The notes beneath the pieces were generated by a model. The model searched no databases and was not told the DNA's origin. It saw nothing but the letters and a program-made list of their open reading frames with translations. Shown piece after piece: positions 27,561 to 37,611 of a stretch of DNA of 64,000 bases. Positions within the stretch are counted from its first letter, which is position 1, and each line of letters starts with the position of its first letter. A program made the translations under genes and the position numbers. Origin of the DNA: Sulfitobacter sp. LCG007 (GTDB taxonomy: Bacteria > Pseudomonadota > Alphaproteobacteria > Rhodobacterales > Rhodobacteraceae); assembly GCF_040801785.1 (NCBI RefSeq), contig NZ_CP161805.1:1116001-1180000 (forward strand). Direction: 5' to 3'.

Positions 27561-29261
27561 ATGGCACTGGACGACAAGGCGGCATCGGATGGCAAGGGTG
27601 TCTGGAAATCGGGCAAGGGCAAGGGACGCCGGACCCCGAAGGGGCGTCAGCTCGACGATACCGCCTTTGCCGAGGTGCGTGCGCTGCTGGGCGAAGCACC
27701 GCGCCGGCGTGACCTGCTGATCGAATACCTTCACCTGATCCAGGACGCGCATGGCTGTCTTTCGGCCGCCCATCTGCGCGCGCTGGCCGAAGAGATGCGT
27801 TTGTCCCAAGCCGAGATCTACGAGGTGGCGAGCTTCTACGCCCATTTCGACGTGGTCAAGGAAGGCGAGACACCGCCGCCCGCGCTGACCATCCGGGTCT
27901 GCGACAGTCTCTCCTGCGAGCTTGCCGGCGCGCAGCAGCTCAAGGCCGCCCTCGAGGACGGTCTGGATCCCGCGCAGGTGCGCGTGCTGCGCGCGCCCTG
28001 CATGGGCCGCTGCGACACCGCTCCGGTGCTGGAGCTGGGACATAACCACATCGACAATGCGACGCCGCAGAAGGTCCATTCCGCCATCGCGGCGGGCGAC
28101 ACCCACGCGCATCTGCCCGATTACGAGGCCTATGCCGCTTATCGCGATGGCGGCGGCTACGACAGGCTGCTGGCGTTCCGCCGCGCGGGCGATCCCGAAG
28201 CCGAGCGCGAAAGGGTCTTGTCCTCGGGGCTCAGGGGGCTGGGCGGGGCGGGCTTTCCAACCGGCAAGAAATGGCAGTTCGTCCGCGCCGAGGCCGGGCC
28301 GCGGTATCTGGCCGTCAATGGCGACGAGGGTGAGCCGGGCACCTTCAAGGACCGCTACTACCTCGAGCGCACGCCCCATCTGTTCCTCGAGGGCATGCTG
28401 ATCGCCGCTTGGGTGATCGAGGCGGAAAAGGCGTTCATCTACATGCGCGACGAATATCCGGCGGTGATCGAGATCCTGCGCCGCGAAATCCGGGCGCTGG
28501 AGGACGCGGGCATCGTCGCGCAAGGCTTCATCGACCTGCGCAGGGGGGCAGGGGCCTATATCTGCGGCGAGGAAAGCGCGATGATCGAATCGATCGAGGG
28601 CAAGCGCGGGCTGCCGCGCCACCGCCCGCCCTTCGTCGCGCAGGTGGGCATCTTCGGCCGCCCCACGCTCGTGAACAATATCGAGACACTGTACTGGGTC
28701 GCCCGGGTCTGCCGGGAGGGGCCCGAAGTCCTGTCGTCCACCGAGAAGAACGGGCGCAAGGGATTGCGCAGCTATTCGGTTTCGGGCCGTGTGGCCGCGC
28801 CGGGCGTCTACCTCCTGCCTGCGGGCTCGACGATCCTCGACATCATCGACGCGGCGGGCGGCATGGCCGAGGGGCACGTCTTCAAGGCGTATCAGCCGGG
28901 CGGGCCGTCTTCCGGTCTGCTGCCGGCAAGTATCGACGACGTGCCACTGGATTTCGACACGCTCCAGCCGCTGGGCTCGTTCATCGGGTCGGCGGCGGTC
29001 GTGGTGATCTCGCAGCAGGACAGCGCACGCGGGGCGGCGCTGAACATGCTGCGCTTCTTCGAGGACGAAAGCTGCGGACAGTGCACGCCCTGCCGGGTCG
29101 GCTGCGAGAAGGCGGTCAAGCTGATGCAGGCCGAACACTGGGACCAGGGGCTGCTCGAGGAACTCAGCCAGGCGATGGTGGACGCCAGCATCTGCGGTCT
29201 CGGGCAGGCGGCGCCGAACCCGATCAGATTGGTGATGAAGCATTTTCCCGACGAGATATGA
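27561..29261 (+). CDS. NuoE-NuoF fusion, NAD-dependent formate dehydrogenase beta-type diaphorase
   Basis: This 566-residue flavo-iron-sulfur protein combines a NuoE-like thioredoxin-fold [2Fe-2S] domain (residues about 40-170; Cys ligands in RVCDSLSCEL and APCMGRC) with a NuoF-like domain. The latter has the FMN/NADH site GLGGAGFPTGKKW, DEGEPGTFKDR, GAYICGEESAMIES, and the [4Fe-4S] motif ESCGQCTPCRVG with SICGLG. Such fusions serve as the diaphorase (beta) subunit of soluble NAD-dependent formate dehydrogenases (FdsB-like) or hydrogenases. The expected catalytic FdhF/FdsA subunit is not next to it here; it is followed by an unrelated VPLPA-CTERM gene. The GAGGGAG site precedes the ATG at 27561. 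Confidence 0.88.
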   Translation: MALDDKAASDGKGVWKSGKGKGRRTPKGRQLDDTAFAEVRALLGEAPRRRDLLIEYLHLIQDAHGCLSAAHLRALAEEMRLSQAEIYEVASFYAHFDVVKEGETPPPALTIRVCDSLSCELAGAQQLKAALEDGLDPAQVRVLRAPCMGRCDTAPVLELGHNHIDNATPQKVHSAIAAGDTHAHLPDYEAYAAYRDGGGYDRLLAFRRAGDPEAERERVLSSGLRGLGGAGFPTGKKWQFVRAEAGPRYLAVNGDEGEPGTFKDRYYLERTPHLFLEGMLIAAWVIEAEKAFIYMRDEYPAVIEILRREIRALEDAGIVAQGFIDLRRGAGAYICGEESAMIESIEGKRGLPRHRPPFVAQVGIFGRPTLVNNIETLYWVARVCREGPEVLSSTEKNGRKGLRSYSVSGRVAAPGVYLLPAGSTILDIIDAAGGMAEGHVFKAYQPGGPSSGLLPASIDDVPLDFDTLQPLGSFIGSAAVVVISQQDSARGAALNMLRFFEDESCGQCTPCRVGCEKAVKLMQAEHWDQGLLEELSQAMVDASICGLGQAAPNPIRLVMKHFPDEI

Positions 29262-29292
29262 GACGAGGGACTGGTCGCGCGGGCAGATGCGC

Positions 29293-29309
29293 TGTCATGA
29301 AAAATGACA
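29293..29309. promoter_or_regulatory. Candidate operator, TGTCAT inverted repeat
   Basis: A perfect 6-bp inverted repeat, TGTCAT-GAAAA-ATGACA, lies 74 bases upstream of the VPLPA-CTERM gene. The size and symmetry fit a dimeric regulator site; the regulator is unknown. Confidence 0.4.
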
Positions 29310-29335
29310 ACTACCGTTCCTAGACTGCCTTGCCG

Positions 29336-29358
29336 CCCCCGCGGATGAACCGCGGGGG
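29336..29358 (+). promoter_or_regulatory. Strong leader hairpin before the VPLPA-CTERM gene
   Basis: A 9-bp GC stem (CCCCCGCGG with CCGCGGGGG, loop ATGAA) ends 24 bases before the start codon and is followed by AAAA, not T. It is therefore more likely a 5'-end stabilising or translation-affecting structure than a terminator. Confidence 0.5.
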
Positions 29359-29382
29359 AAAACATTCAAGGGGAACGATTAC

Positions 29383-30042
29383 ATGAAAAGTTTCAAGGCG
29401 ATTGCCGTCGCGCTCACGCTTGCGATCGGGGCAGGGGCGGCGCAGGCCGCAACCCTGCTCGACACGCTCAGCACCAATGACAAGCCCTTCGACTACGCTT
29501 CGAACCAGGGCGGGATCCGGTTCTTCAACGTTGGCTACTACGGCCCGATCGGTCAGAGCTTTTCGCTGACTGCCAATACCGCCAATCTCGGGATCAGCGC
29601 TTATCTGTCGACTTTCGGAAGTTATACCGACATCACCGCAACGCTGGTCGAGGGAACCGGCGTGGGAGGGACCGCGCTGGCGTCGCGATCCTTCTCCGCC
29701 GCCGCAACACGCAACGACGCGCTTCTGGCCAGTTTCGACTTTTCAGGGCTCGGTACGCTGATGGGCGCCTACACCATCGTCTTCGAAGGCATTGGCAGCC
29801 TCGGTGCCAGCACCGTCGAGGTGTTGGGGCCCAACAGCTATGCCGGTGTCGACACGCCCGGCACCGCGGCCTACGACCGAAACGGGCTCTTCAACTTCGG
29901 CTCCAGCAATCCGGCCAGGGATTTCGGTATCAAGATCGACGGCGACCCGGTCTCGCCGGTGCCTCTGCCCGCCGGTGGGCTGCTGCTGGGCTCCGCGCTG
30001 GGGCTCGCCTTCCTGCGCCGGTTCGCGGGCCGGGCGGCCTGA
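29383..30042 (+). CDS. VPLPA-CTERM sorting domain protein
   Basis: This 219-residue exported protein has a signal peptide (MKSFKAIAVALTLAIGAGAAQA) and a C-terminal tripartite sorting tag: the motif VPLPAGG, one hydrophobic helix (LLLGSALGLAFL) and a basic end (RRFAGRAA). That is the VPLPA-CTERM signal found in Rhodobacterales, thought to be processed by a dedicated sortase-like membrane protease, with attachment to or release at the cell surface. The mature domain resembles beta-sandwich proteins of the choice-of-anchor type and has no cysteines. An AAGGGG site precedes the ATG, behind a strong leader hairpin. Confidence 0.9.
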   Translation: MKSFKAIAVALTLAIGAGAAQAATLLDTLSTNDKPFDYASNQGGIRFFNVGYYGPIGQSFSLTANTANLGISAYLSTFGSYTDITATLVEGTGVGGTALASRSFSAAATRNDALLASFDFSGLGTLMGAYTIVFEGIGSLGASTVEVLGPNSYAGVDTPGTAAYDRNGLFNFGSSNPARDFGIKIDGDPVSPVPLPAGGLLLGSALGLAFLRRFAGRAA

Positions 30043-30060
30043 CCCGCGCCTGACGGGTCT

Positions 30061-30111
30061 CGCAGGCATGCGGCCGGACCCGATGGGCCCGGTCGCTCCT
30101 GCGGGGTTTCT
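30061..30111 (+). terminator. Candidate terminator after the VPLPA-CTERM gene
   Basis: CGCAGG (30061-30066) can pair with CCTGCG (30098-30103), enclosing a second stem CCGGACCC/GGGCCCGG with one mismatch; GGGTTTCT follows. The T-run is short. Confidence 0.4.
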
Positions 30112-30252
30112 GGTGTAGGCGCCGTCGATGAGAACAAGGCAAACGGCGGCTCGGCGGCGGGCCAAGGAGCCTTCCCTGCGGTGCGCGGGCCTTTCCCTTC
30201 GGGCGGTCACGGCCTAAGTGACAGGAGTAACCTCAGGGGAGACCCGTTTCAC

Positions 30253-31725
<1,473 letters not shown>

Positions 31726-31834
31726 GATCAGCCGCGCATGACGACGCGCGCACGCCCATGAATCCCTCCGCCCGACACATAAGAACGACTCCTGGCGCTG
31801 CCAGCGCTATCCGCCCGACGCAGGACGGTCCGGC

Positions 31835-32743
31835 GTGAGCGACTGGATCCGCGCGCTCGAAGGCACCCCCTCGGGTCATGACGCTGCGCTGTTTCTGGCT
31901 TTGCTGGCGGCATTGCTCCATGCCGTCTTCGGCGCGCTGCAGAAAGGCCGCCACGATCCCTGGCTGACACGCGGCGCGATCGACATCTTCTACGGGGTGA
32001 TGGCGGTCCCCGTGGCGCTGTTTCTGGTGCCCTGGCCCGAGCCGCACATGTGGATGATCTTCTTCATCGCCTGGCTGATCCACGTGGTCTACAAGATCCT
32101 CCAGGCTTGGGCCTATACCAAGGGCGCCTACACGGTCGTCTATCCGGTTGTCCGCGGAACCGGGCCGCTCTTCGCGGTCTTCGGCGCATGGATGATATTC
32201 GACGAGGTCTTCACGCTGACCCAGTGGACCGGCGTGCTTGTCCTGCTTTCGGGCATCTTCGGCCTTGCGATCTACAACATGCGCCACCTCGTCGAGGCCC
32301 GCGACACGTTGCATGCCGCGCTCGGGATCGCGCTGGTGACAGGTCTCTTCGTGGCGCTGTACACGACCTTTGACGCCTACGGCATCCGCTCGACGGCGGA
32401 TCCCTTCACCTTCCTCGCATGGTTCTTCATGTTCGATGGGATCGTGATGCCCATACTTGCCATCCGCCGCTGGCGGGGAATGCGCCCCGCGGACCGACCG
32501 ACGCTGGGCCCGCTCCTTCAGCGCGGGTTCATCGGCGGGATCATCGCCTATTTCAGCTTCGGCTCGATCATGCTGGCGACGCGCCTCGACAAGGTGGGCG
32601 AGGCGGCGGTGCTGCGCGAAACGTCGACTGTCTTCGCCGCGGTCATCGGCGTGGTATTTCTCAAGGAGACGGTGGGGCCGCGCCGCGTCGCGCTGATGAC
32701 GCTCATTGCCATCGGCGCTGTCATCGTGGAAATGGGGGGATGA
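31835..32743 (+). CDS. EamA/DMT family transporter
   Basis: This 302-residue inner-membrane protein has about ten hydrophobic helices in two EamA-type halves, ending with FLKETVGPRRVALMTLIAIGAVIVEM, the usual DMT C-terminal signature. It probably moves a small metabolite; the substrate cannot be inferred. The start is a GTG at 31835 after CAGGAC. It lies between ftsY and yciB, with the yciB ribosome site 9-15 bases past its stop, suggesting one transcript. Confidence 0.85.
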   Translation: MSDWIRALEGTPSGHDAALFLALLAALLHAVFGALQKGRHDPWLTRGAIDIFYGVMAVPVALFLVPWPEPHMWMIFFIAWLIHVVYKILQAWAYTKGAYTVVYPVVRGTGPLFAVFGAWMIFDEVFTLTQWTGVLVLLSGIFGLAIYNMRHLVEARDTLHAALGIALVTGLFVALYTTFDAYGIRSTADPFTFLAWFFMFDGIVMPILAIRRWRGMRPADRPTLGPLLQRGFIGGIIAYFSFGSIMLATRLDKVGEAAVLRETSTVFAAVIGVVFLKETVGPRRVALMTLIAIGAVIVEMGG

Positions 32744-32763
32744 CGATGCATGAGGAGAGACAG

Positions 32764-33372
32764 ATGGCTGCGCCGCGCAAGATCAATCCCTGGCTAAAAG
32801 CTGCGCTCGAGTTCGGCCCGATCCTTGTCTTCTTCGTGGCCTATCTGCGCGTGAAGGAGCGGACCTTCATCCTCGGCGGGACCGAATACGACGGGTTCAT
32901 CCTCGTCACGGCGGCCTTTGTCCCATTGCTCGTCGCCTCGACTCTGGTGCTCTGGCGTCTGACGGGACATCTGTCTCGCATGCAGGTGGCCACGATGGTG
33001 CTTGTCGTCGTCTTTGGCGGCCTGTCGGTCTGGCTCAACGACGACCGCTTCTTCAAGATGAAGCCCACCATCATCTACCTGCTCTTCGGCGGCATTCTGG
33101 CCTTCGGGCTTTTGCGCGGGAAGTCCTACCTGAAATACGTGATGGAAGAGGCGATCCCGCTGCGCGACCAGGGCTGGATGATCCTGACGAAACGCCTGAT
33201 GGGCTGCTTCTTCGCGCTGGCGGTCCTGAATGAACTCGTCTGGCGCACGATGAGCACGGACGCCTGGGTCTATTTCAAGACCTTCGGGCTGACCATCGCC
33301 GTGTTCGCCTTCTTCATCACCCAGGGCAAGCTGCTGCAGACCTACGCCGTCGAGCAGGACCCCGAAGCCTGA
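32764..33372 (+). CDS. yciB: Inner membrane-spanning protein YciB (septation protein A)
   Basis: This 202-residue protein with five to six membrane helices is YciB/IspZ, involved in envelope synthesis and septation. Signatures are LEFGPILVFFVAY, FGGLSVWLNDDRFFKMKPTI in pieces, and LNELVWRTMSTDAWVYFKTFGL. The ATG at 32764 has GAGGAG at good spacing; an in-frame ATG at 32740 is the alternative but lacks that distance. The last 31 bases overlap the convergent hydrolase gene. Confidence 0.93.
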   Translation: MAAPRKINPWLKAALEFGPILVFFVAYLRVKERTFILGGTEYDGFILVTAAFVPLLVASTLVLWRLTGHLSRMQVATMVLVVVFGGLSVWLNDDRFFKMKPTIIYLLFGGILAFGLLRGKSYLKYVMEEAIPLRDQGWMILTKRLMGCFFALAVLNELVWRTMSTDAWVYFKTFGLTIAVFAFFITQGKLLQTYAVEQDPEA

Positions 33373-34307
33373 GCGGCCCGGGGCATCCGCACGGCGCTAC
33401 GCAGGCTGCGCGGCAGGCGAGGGCGGGGCAGGGGAGGCGTTGCCGGCAGGATCCGGGACCAGCGGCGGTCGGCCTCCGACGGCAGGATCGACTGCAGAAG
33501 CGACAGCGGCAGGGTTTCGGGCGTGCGCATCAGTCTTGCGTAGAAGTCCATGAGGCCGGGGCGGGTGTAGGACGACCAGTGGCTGATGCGCCCCTGCGGT
33601 GGCGCGATCCCGATCCCGAGGCGTTCCAGCGCGTCGAGGCTGCGCCGGCAGTCGATCTGCAGCGTCAGGGCGTTGGGCGCCGCGATGCCGCGCCCGATGG
33701 CGCCGTCGCAGCGCAGCCCCGAGGGCACGAGACGTTCGAAGGCCGCGTCGAACAGGTCATTCTCGCGGCTCGTGACGTTCACCACTTCCGCATCCCGGCC
33801 AGCCGGCGTCGAAAGCATCGCTTCGGCATGGCTCTGGTGGCTGGCCCCCGTCAGCAGCAACAGGCGGTCCACGGCGCCCCGTCCGAGATGCGCGAGCGCC
33901 GACAGGGCGATCTCGGTCCCCAGCGAATGGGCAATCACATGCACCGGACGCTCCGGTGCCGTCGCCCGCAGCAGCGAGACGATCTGCGCCAGCTCGCGCC
34001 CATGCGCGCGTGCCCTCAGATGCGATCTGCGCAGCGAGCCGCGCGCGGCCCAGCCGAAGGCGATCCCGCATCCTGCGCCATTCTCCCAGAGCCCGAGCGG
34101 GGCCGGCCATCCAAGATTGTCGTCCGGCGACATCAGCGTGCGGTGCGGGCAGTGAACCGGGTCGCCCGGCGCATAGCGGTAGCCGTGCAGCATGATGATC
34201 GCCGGATCGCTGCGCCCCGCCAGTGCGGCGATGCTGCGTGCCAGGGGCGCCTGCATCAGATGTGGGCGCAGACCTGAGTCCGTGGCATTGATCCGTATAA
34301 GCGCCAT
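33342..34307 (-). CDS. Alpha/beta hydrolase (DUF900-like)
   Basis: This 321-residue protein has an alpha/beta hydrolase layout: IIMLHGYRYAPGD (oxyanion loop), and the nucleophile elbow VIAHSLGTEIALSAL (GHSLG-type; here HSLGT), followed by LLLLTGASHQSHAEAM. A C-terminal candidate His lies in RISHWSSYTRPG. It resembles DUF900-type hydrolases. Its 5' start at 34307 is taken where the coding pattern begins; a longer upstream frame runs back through the metZ regulatory region and is not real. The C-terminal Arg/Pro-rich end overlaps the yciB gene by 31 bases. Confidence 0.75.
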   Translation of the reverse strand: MALIRINATDSGLRPHLMQAPLARSIAALAGRSDPAIIMLHGYRYAPGDPVHCPHRTLMSPDDNLGWPAPLGLWENGAGCGIAFGWAARGSLRRSHLRARAHGRELAQIVSLLRATAPERPVHVIAHSLGTEIALSALAHLGRGAVDRLLLLTGASHQSHAEAMLSTPAGRDAEVVNVTSRENDLFDAAFERLVPSGLRCDGAIGRGIAAPNALTLQIDCRRSLDALERLGIGIAPPQGRISHWSSYTRPGLMDFYARLMRTPETLPLSLLQSILPSEADRRWSRILPATPPLPRPRLPRSLRSAVRMPRAAQASGSCSTA

Positions 34308-34395
34308 GCGACCGACAACCCCAAGATGTAGTGGTTTGGAATTGGCTTCTGCATAGGTCGGCTGGATGAAATTAATATGATGGCACCGTGCTGTC

Positions 34396-34424
34396 TTGAC
34401 CTCTGCACCGATTGTTCCTATCGC
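34396..34424 (+). promoter_or_regulatory. Sigma-70-type promoter of metZ
   Basis: TTGACC (34396-34401) and TATCGC (34419-34424) are separated by exactly 17 bases. Transcription would start near 34431, which coincides with the 5' edge of the riboswitch aptamer. Confidence 0.65.
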
Positions 34425-34429
34425 AGCCG

Positions 34430-34482
34430 CCGTGGCGATTTGATACCGGATTGCGGGCCACTTGAAACAAGCCGCTAAAAGG
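34430..34482 (+). ncRNA. SAM-II-type riboswitch upstream of metZ
   Basis: This matches the SAM-II (metA-type) aptamer of alphaproteobacteria: a P1 stem GTGGC (34432-34436) with GCCAC (34457-34461), the conserved GATTTG, CGGATTGC, and the 3' GCTAAAAGG, which in SAM-II forms the H-type pseudoknot. The host gene, a methionine-pathway sulfhydrylase, is the classic target. S-adenosylmethionine binding should repress metZ. SAM-V is a related fold and cannot be excluded by eye. Unusually a terminator stands between the aptamer and the gene. Confidence 0.85.
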
Positions 34483-34506
34483 TCACCGAACGGGACTCTC
34501 CGAGTG

Positions 34507-34542
34507 AACTCCTGTCGCGATGACCGCGTCGGGAGTTTTTTT
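34507..34542 (+). terminator. Intrinsic terminator between riboswitch and metZ
   Basis: AACTCCTGTCGCG (34507-34519) pairs with CGCGTCGGGAGTT (34525-34537), 13 bp with one G-U and one mismatch, loop ATGAC, followed by T's to 34542. It lies 25 bases past the aptamer and 28 bases before the metZ start, so it probably serves as the riboswitch expression platform. Confidence 0.8.
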
Positions 34543-34569
34543 GTGCCCAAGGGGCAGAGAGAGGACGAT

Positions 34570-35751
34570 ATGAAACAGGACTGGAAGAAGCAGACCCGCG
34601 CCGTGCATGCCGGCATCCGGCGCAGCCAGTACGGCGAGGTGAGCGAGGCGATGTTCCTCACTCAGGGCTTCGTCTACGACAGCGCCGAGGCGGCAGAGGC
34701 ACGCTTTGTCGAATGCGGCCCGGACGAATTCATCTACGCGCGCTACGGAAACCCCACCGTGTCGATGTTCGAGCAGCGTATCGCCGCGCTCGAAGGCGCC
34801 GAGGACGCCTTCGCGACGGCCTCCGGGATGGCGGCGGTTTCGGGTGCGCTGACGTCGATGCTGAAAGCGGGCGATCACGTGGTATCCTCGCGCGCGCTCT
34901 TCGGGTCGTGTCTCTATGTGCTGGAAGAGGTGCTGACCCGATTCGGTGTCGAGGTCACATTCGTCGACGGAACCGACCTGGCCCAGTGGGACGCCGCGAT
35001 CCGGTCCGATACCAGGGCAGTCTTCTTCGAATCGATCGCCAATCCAACGCTGCAGGTGGTCGATATCGAGGCGGTTGCACGGCTGGCGCATGCCGCCGGT
35101 GCCAAGGTCATCGTCGACAACGTCTTCGCGACTCCGGTCTGGTCCGATGCCGTGGCGCAGGGGGCGGACGTTGTCGTCTACTCGGCGACCAAGCATATCG
35201 ACGGACAGGGACGTGTGCTGGGCGGGGTCGTCCTCGGCACGCGCGAATTCATCCGCAAGACCCTCGAGCCCTACATGAAGCATACGGGCGGCTCCATGAG
35301 CCCCTTCACTGCGTGGATATTGCTCAAGGGCCTCGAAACGATGGAGTTGCGCGTGCGTGCGCAGACCGCGAATGCCGAGAAGCTTGCGACGGCTCTCAGT
35401 GGCCACGACAAGCTTGCCCGCGTGATCTTTCCCGGACTTCCCGATCATCCGCAGGCCGGACTGGTCCGTCGGCAGATGGGAAAGGGCGGTACGGTGCTTT
35501 CCATCGATCTCGCGGGCGGCAAGGAGGCGGCCTTCCGCTTTCTCAATGCGGCCGAGATCGCGATCATCTCGAACAATCTCGGCGACGCCAAGACGATCCT
35601 GACCCATCCCGCCACGACGACCCATCAGCGTCTGCCGCAGGAACAGAAGGATGCCCTGGGCATAACACCCGGTCTGGTGCGGATCAGCTGCGGAATCGAG
35701 GACGGAGACGATCTGACGGGAGACATATTGCAGGCGCTCGCTCAGGCCTGA
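34570..35751 (+). CDS. metZ: O-succinylhomoserine sulfhydrylase
   Basis: MetZ (393 residues) is a PLP enzyme that turns O-succinylhomoserine and sulfide into homocysteine, the direct route to methionine. It has the Cys/Met-metabolism fold: KQTRAVHAGIRRSQYGEVSE at the start, FIYARYGNPTVSMFEQRIAALEGAE, and the PLP lysine in YSATKHIDGQGRVLGG (Lys208). O-acetylhomoserine use (MetY-like) is possible, but length and the TQGFVYDSAEAAEARF region fit MetZ. The start at 34570 follows GAGGACG. Expression should fall when S-adenosylmethionine is high. Confidence 0.93.
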   Translation: MKQDWKKQTRAVHAGIRRSQYGEVSEAMFLTQGFVYDSAEAAEARFVECGPDEFIYARYGNPTVSMFEQRIAALEGAEDAFATASGMAAVSGALTSMLKAGDHVVSSRALFGSCLYVLEEVLTRFGVEVTFVDGTDLAQWDAAIRSDTRAVFFESIANPTLQVVDIEAVARLAHAAGAKVIVDNVFATPVWSDAVAQGADVVVYSATKHIDGQGRVLGGVVLGTREFIRKTLEPYMKHTGGSMSPFTAWILLKGLETMELRVRAQTANAEKLATALSGHDKLARVIFPGLPDHPQAGLVRRQMGKGGTVLSIDLAGGKEAAFRFLNAAEIAIISNNLGDAKTILTHPATTTHQRLPQEQKDALGITPGLVRISCGIEDGDDLTGDILQALAQA

Positions 35752-35860
35752 CGTCGCTGCCGGCCCGCATCCGCCGCCGGCGGTCACGAGCGCGTCGCAC
35801 GAAACGTGGTATTTTCGCGCGGAACGATTACATTCGGTCCGGACTGCAGGGGGACGCGCG

Positions 35861-36964
35861 ATGAACATACACTTGCCCGTAGTGGACAATGCACCGGATC
35901 GCGACGCGGCCGAGGCGGCGGTTGCGACCCTGCGCGCCTGGGCCCGCTCTGCCACGCCGGCCGAGCTCGCTACGCTCGACCCCGATCTGTCGCGGCTGCT
36001 CCGCGGCGGCGCCGGTGCGGATTATCCCGCCCTTTCGCGCAGCTACCCCGAGGGTTTCGCGGCGGACGAAGGCTACAAGTCGACCCTGCCGGACCTGCAG
36101 AACGGGCCGGCCGCGCTGATACGCGGCGCCCGCCGGCACATACAGCACGTCGGCATTTCGAACTTTCGCCTGCCGATCAGGTTCCACACCCGCGACGCGG
36201 GCGATCTGACGCTCGAGACCTCTGTCACCGGGACCGTCAGCCTCGATGCCGACCGGAAGGGCATCAACATGTCGCGGATCATGCGCAGCTTCTACCGGCA
36301 TGCCGAAACCACCTTCAGCTTCGATGTGATGGAAGCGGCGCTCGACGACTACAAGAGCGATCTGGACAGTTTCGACGCCCGGATCCAGATGCGGTTCTCG
36401 TTCCCGATGCGCGTCGAGAGCCTGCGCTCGGGGCTTTCGGGGTATCAGTACTACGACATTGCGCTCGAGCTGACCGAGACGGCGGGCGTGCGCAAGAAGA
36501 TCATGCATCTGGACTATGTCTATTCGTCGACCTGTCCCTGCTCGCTCGAGCTGAGCGAACATGCCCGCGCCACCCGAGGCCAGCTTGCGACGCCCCATTC
36601 GCAGCGCTCGGTGGCGCGACTCTCGGTCGAAATCGACTGTGATGCCGGATGCCTGTGGTTCGAGGATCTTGTCGACCTCTGCCGGCGCGCCGTGCCGACC
36701 GAGACTCAGGTGATGGTGAAACGCGAGGACGAACAGGCATTCGCCGAACTCAACGCCGCCAATCCCGTCTTCGTGGAGGATGCGGCGCGCCTTTTCTGCG
36801 AGCAGTTGCACGCCGATGTCAGGGTGGGCGACTTCCGGATCGTCGCAAGTCATCAGGAAAGCCTGCACAGCCATGATGCGGTAAGCGTCCTCGTCGAGGG
36901 CGACACCTTCGCCGCCCATAGCCTTGATCCGAGGATCTTCTCGACCCTCTTCCACGTGGGCTGA
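35861..36964 (+). CDS. folE2: GTP cyclohydrolase FolE2 (type IB)
   Basis: FolE2 (367 residues) converts GTP to 7,8-dihydroneopterin triphosphate, the first step of folate and queuosine synthesis, with flexible metal use. Family landmarks are GISNFRLPI, SRIMRSFY, the catalytic-metal segment SSTCPCSLELSEHAR, TPHSQRSVARL and a C-terminal SLHSHDA. The N terminus is about 90 residues longer than the minimal core. A GGGGGAC site precedes the start. Together with folB and folP at 50.8-52.7 kb it supplies the pterin branch. No obvious Zur box is seen upstream. Confidence 0.92.
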   Translation: MNIHLPVVDNAPDRDAAEAAVATLRAWARSATPAELATLDPDLSRLLRGGAGADYPALSRSYPEGFAADEGYKSTLPDLQNGPAALIRGARRHIQHVGISNFRLPIRFHTRDAGDLTLETSVTGTVSLDADRKGINMSRIMRSFYRHAETTFSFDVMEAALDDYKSDLDSFDARIQMRFSFPMRVESLRSGLSGYQYYDIALELTETAGVRKKIMHLDYVYSSTCPCSLELSEHARATRGQLATPHSQRSVARLSVEIDCDAGCLWFEDLVDLCRRAVPTETQVMVKREDEQAFAELNAANPVFVEDAARLFCEQLHADVRVGDFRIVASHQESLHSHDAVSVLVEGDTFAAHSLDPRIFSTLFHVG

Positions 36965-37178
36965 CCCTTCGCCGCGTTACCGCCGGCACGTTCGAACTTC
37001 CCGTTGGCAAGGCGTATCCAGGGGCTCTGCGGGTCCCGTCGACCGATCCGGCTTACCGACATGCCTACGCCGCGCTGCAGCGTAGGCGGGATGCTGCTAT
37101 GCAGAAACGGCAGTTCAATCGAAACTTCATGGGGTTATATTGGCGGTAACTTGAAACCGACAATCACGCGAGGCTTCC

Positions 37179-37409
37179 ATGGCATTTCCTGCTACCGCTA
37201 ACTCCGCAGCCGTAACCGGCAACCCGTTCGGCGTCCTGCGCCGCATCTTCGCCAGCATCGGCCGCGGCATCATGGTCGTCGCCGAATCAAACAGCCGGCT
37301 GCGGGAAGTGCAGGCGCTTCAGGCGAAGTCCGACGACGATCTCGCCCGTCTCGGCATCAAGCGCGACGAAATCGTCCATCGCGTCTTCAGCGATCTCTAT
37401 TATCTCTGA
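37179..37409 (+). CDS. DUF1127 domain protein
   Basis: This 76-residue protein has the DUF1127 motif near its C terminus: LQAKSDDDLARLGIKRDEIVHRVF. Such small Arg-rich proteins in alphaproteobacteria affect RNA turnover and phosphate or nitrogen adaptation. The N-terminal half (NPFGVLRRIFASIGRGIMVVAE) is amphipathic. It stands alone, with a GAGG site, between folE2 and trkH. The 202 bases after it are noncoding. Confidence 0.88.
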   Translation: MAFPATANSAAVTGNPFGVLRRIFASIGRGIMVVAESNSRLREVQALQAKSDDDLARLGIKRDEIVHRVFSDLYYL

Positions 37410-37611
37410 TAACCCTGCGCCCCTTGTCGTCCCCTTGGGGGCGAATGAAGGCTGCATGGCCCCGTGCCTGCCGGGAGGCTGACCACGGGGGTCTGCAAGG
37501 CGGACGGGCGCCGCGGTGCGCGGGGCGCCTGCTGCTCCGGGCGGAAAGACGGTTCGTGAAGGTCCTTTCGCACGCTTGACAGCGCGCCGGCGCGAGTCCA
37601 ACCCTGCGGCC

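Noticed and set aside
35752-35860. Zur box upstream of folE2
   Set aside because: FolE2 is zinc-controlled in many bacteria, but I see no AT-rich dyad of the expected kind here.
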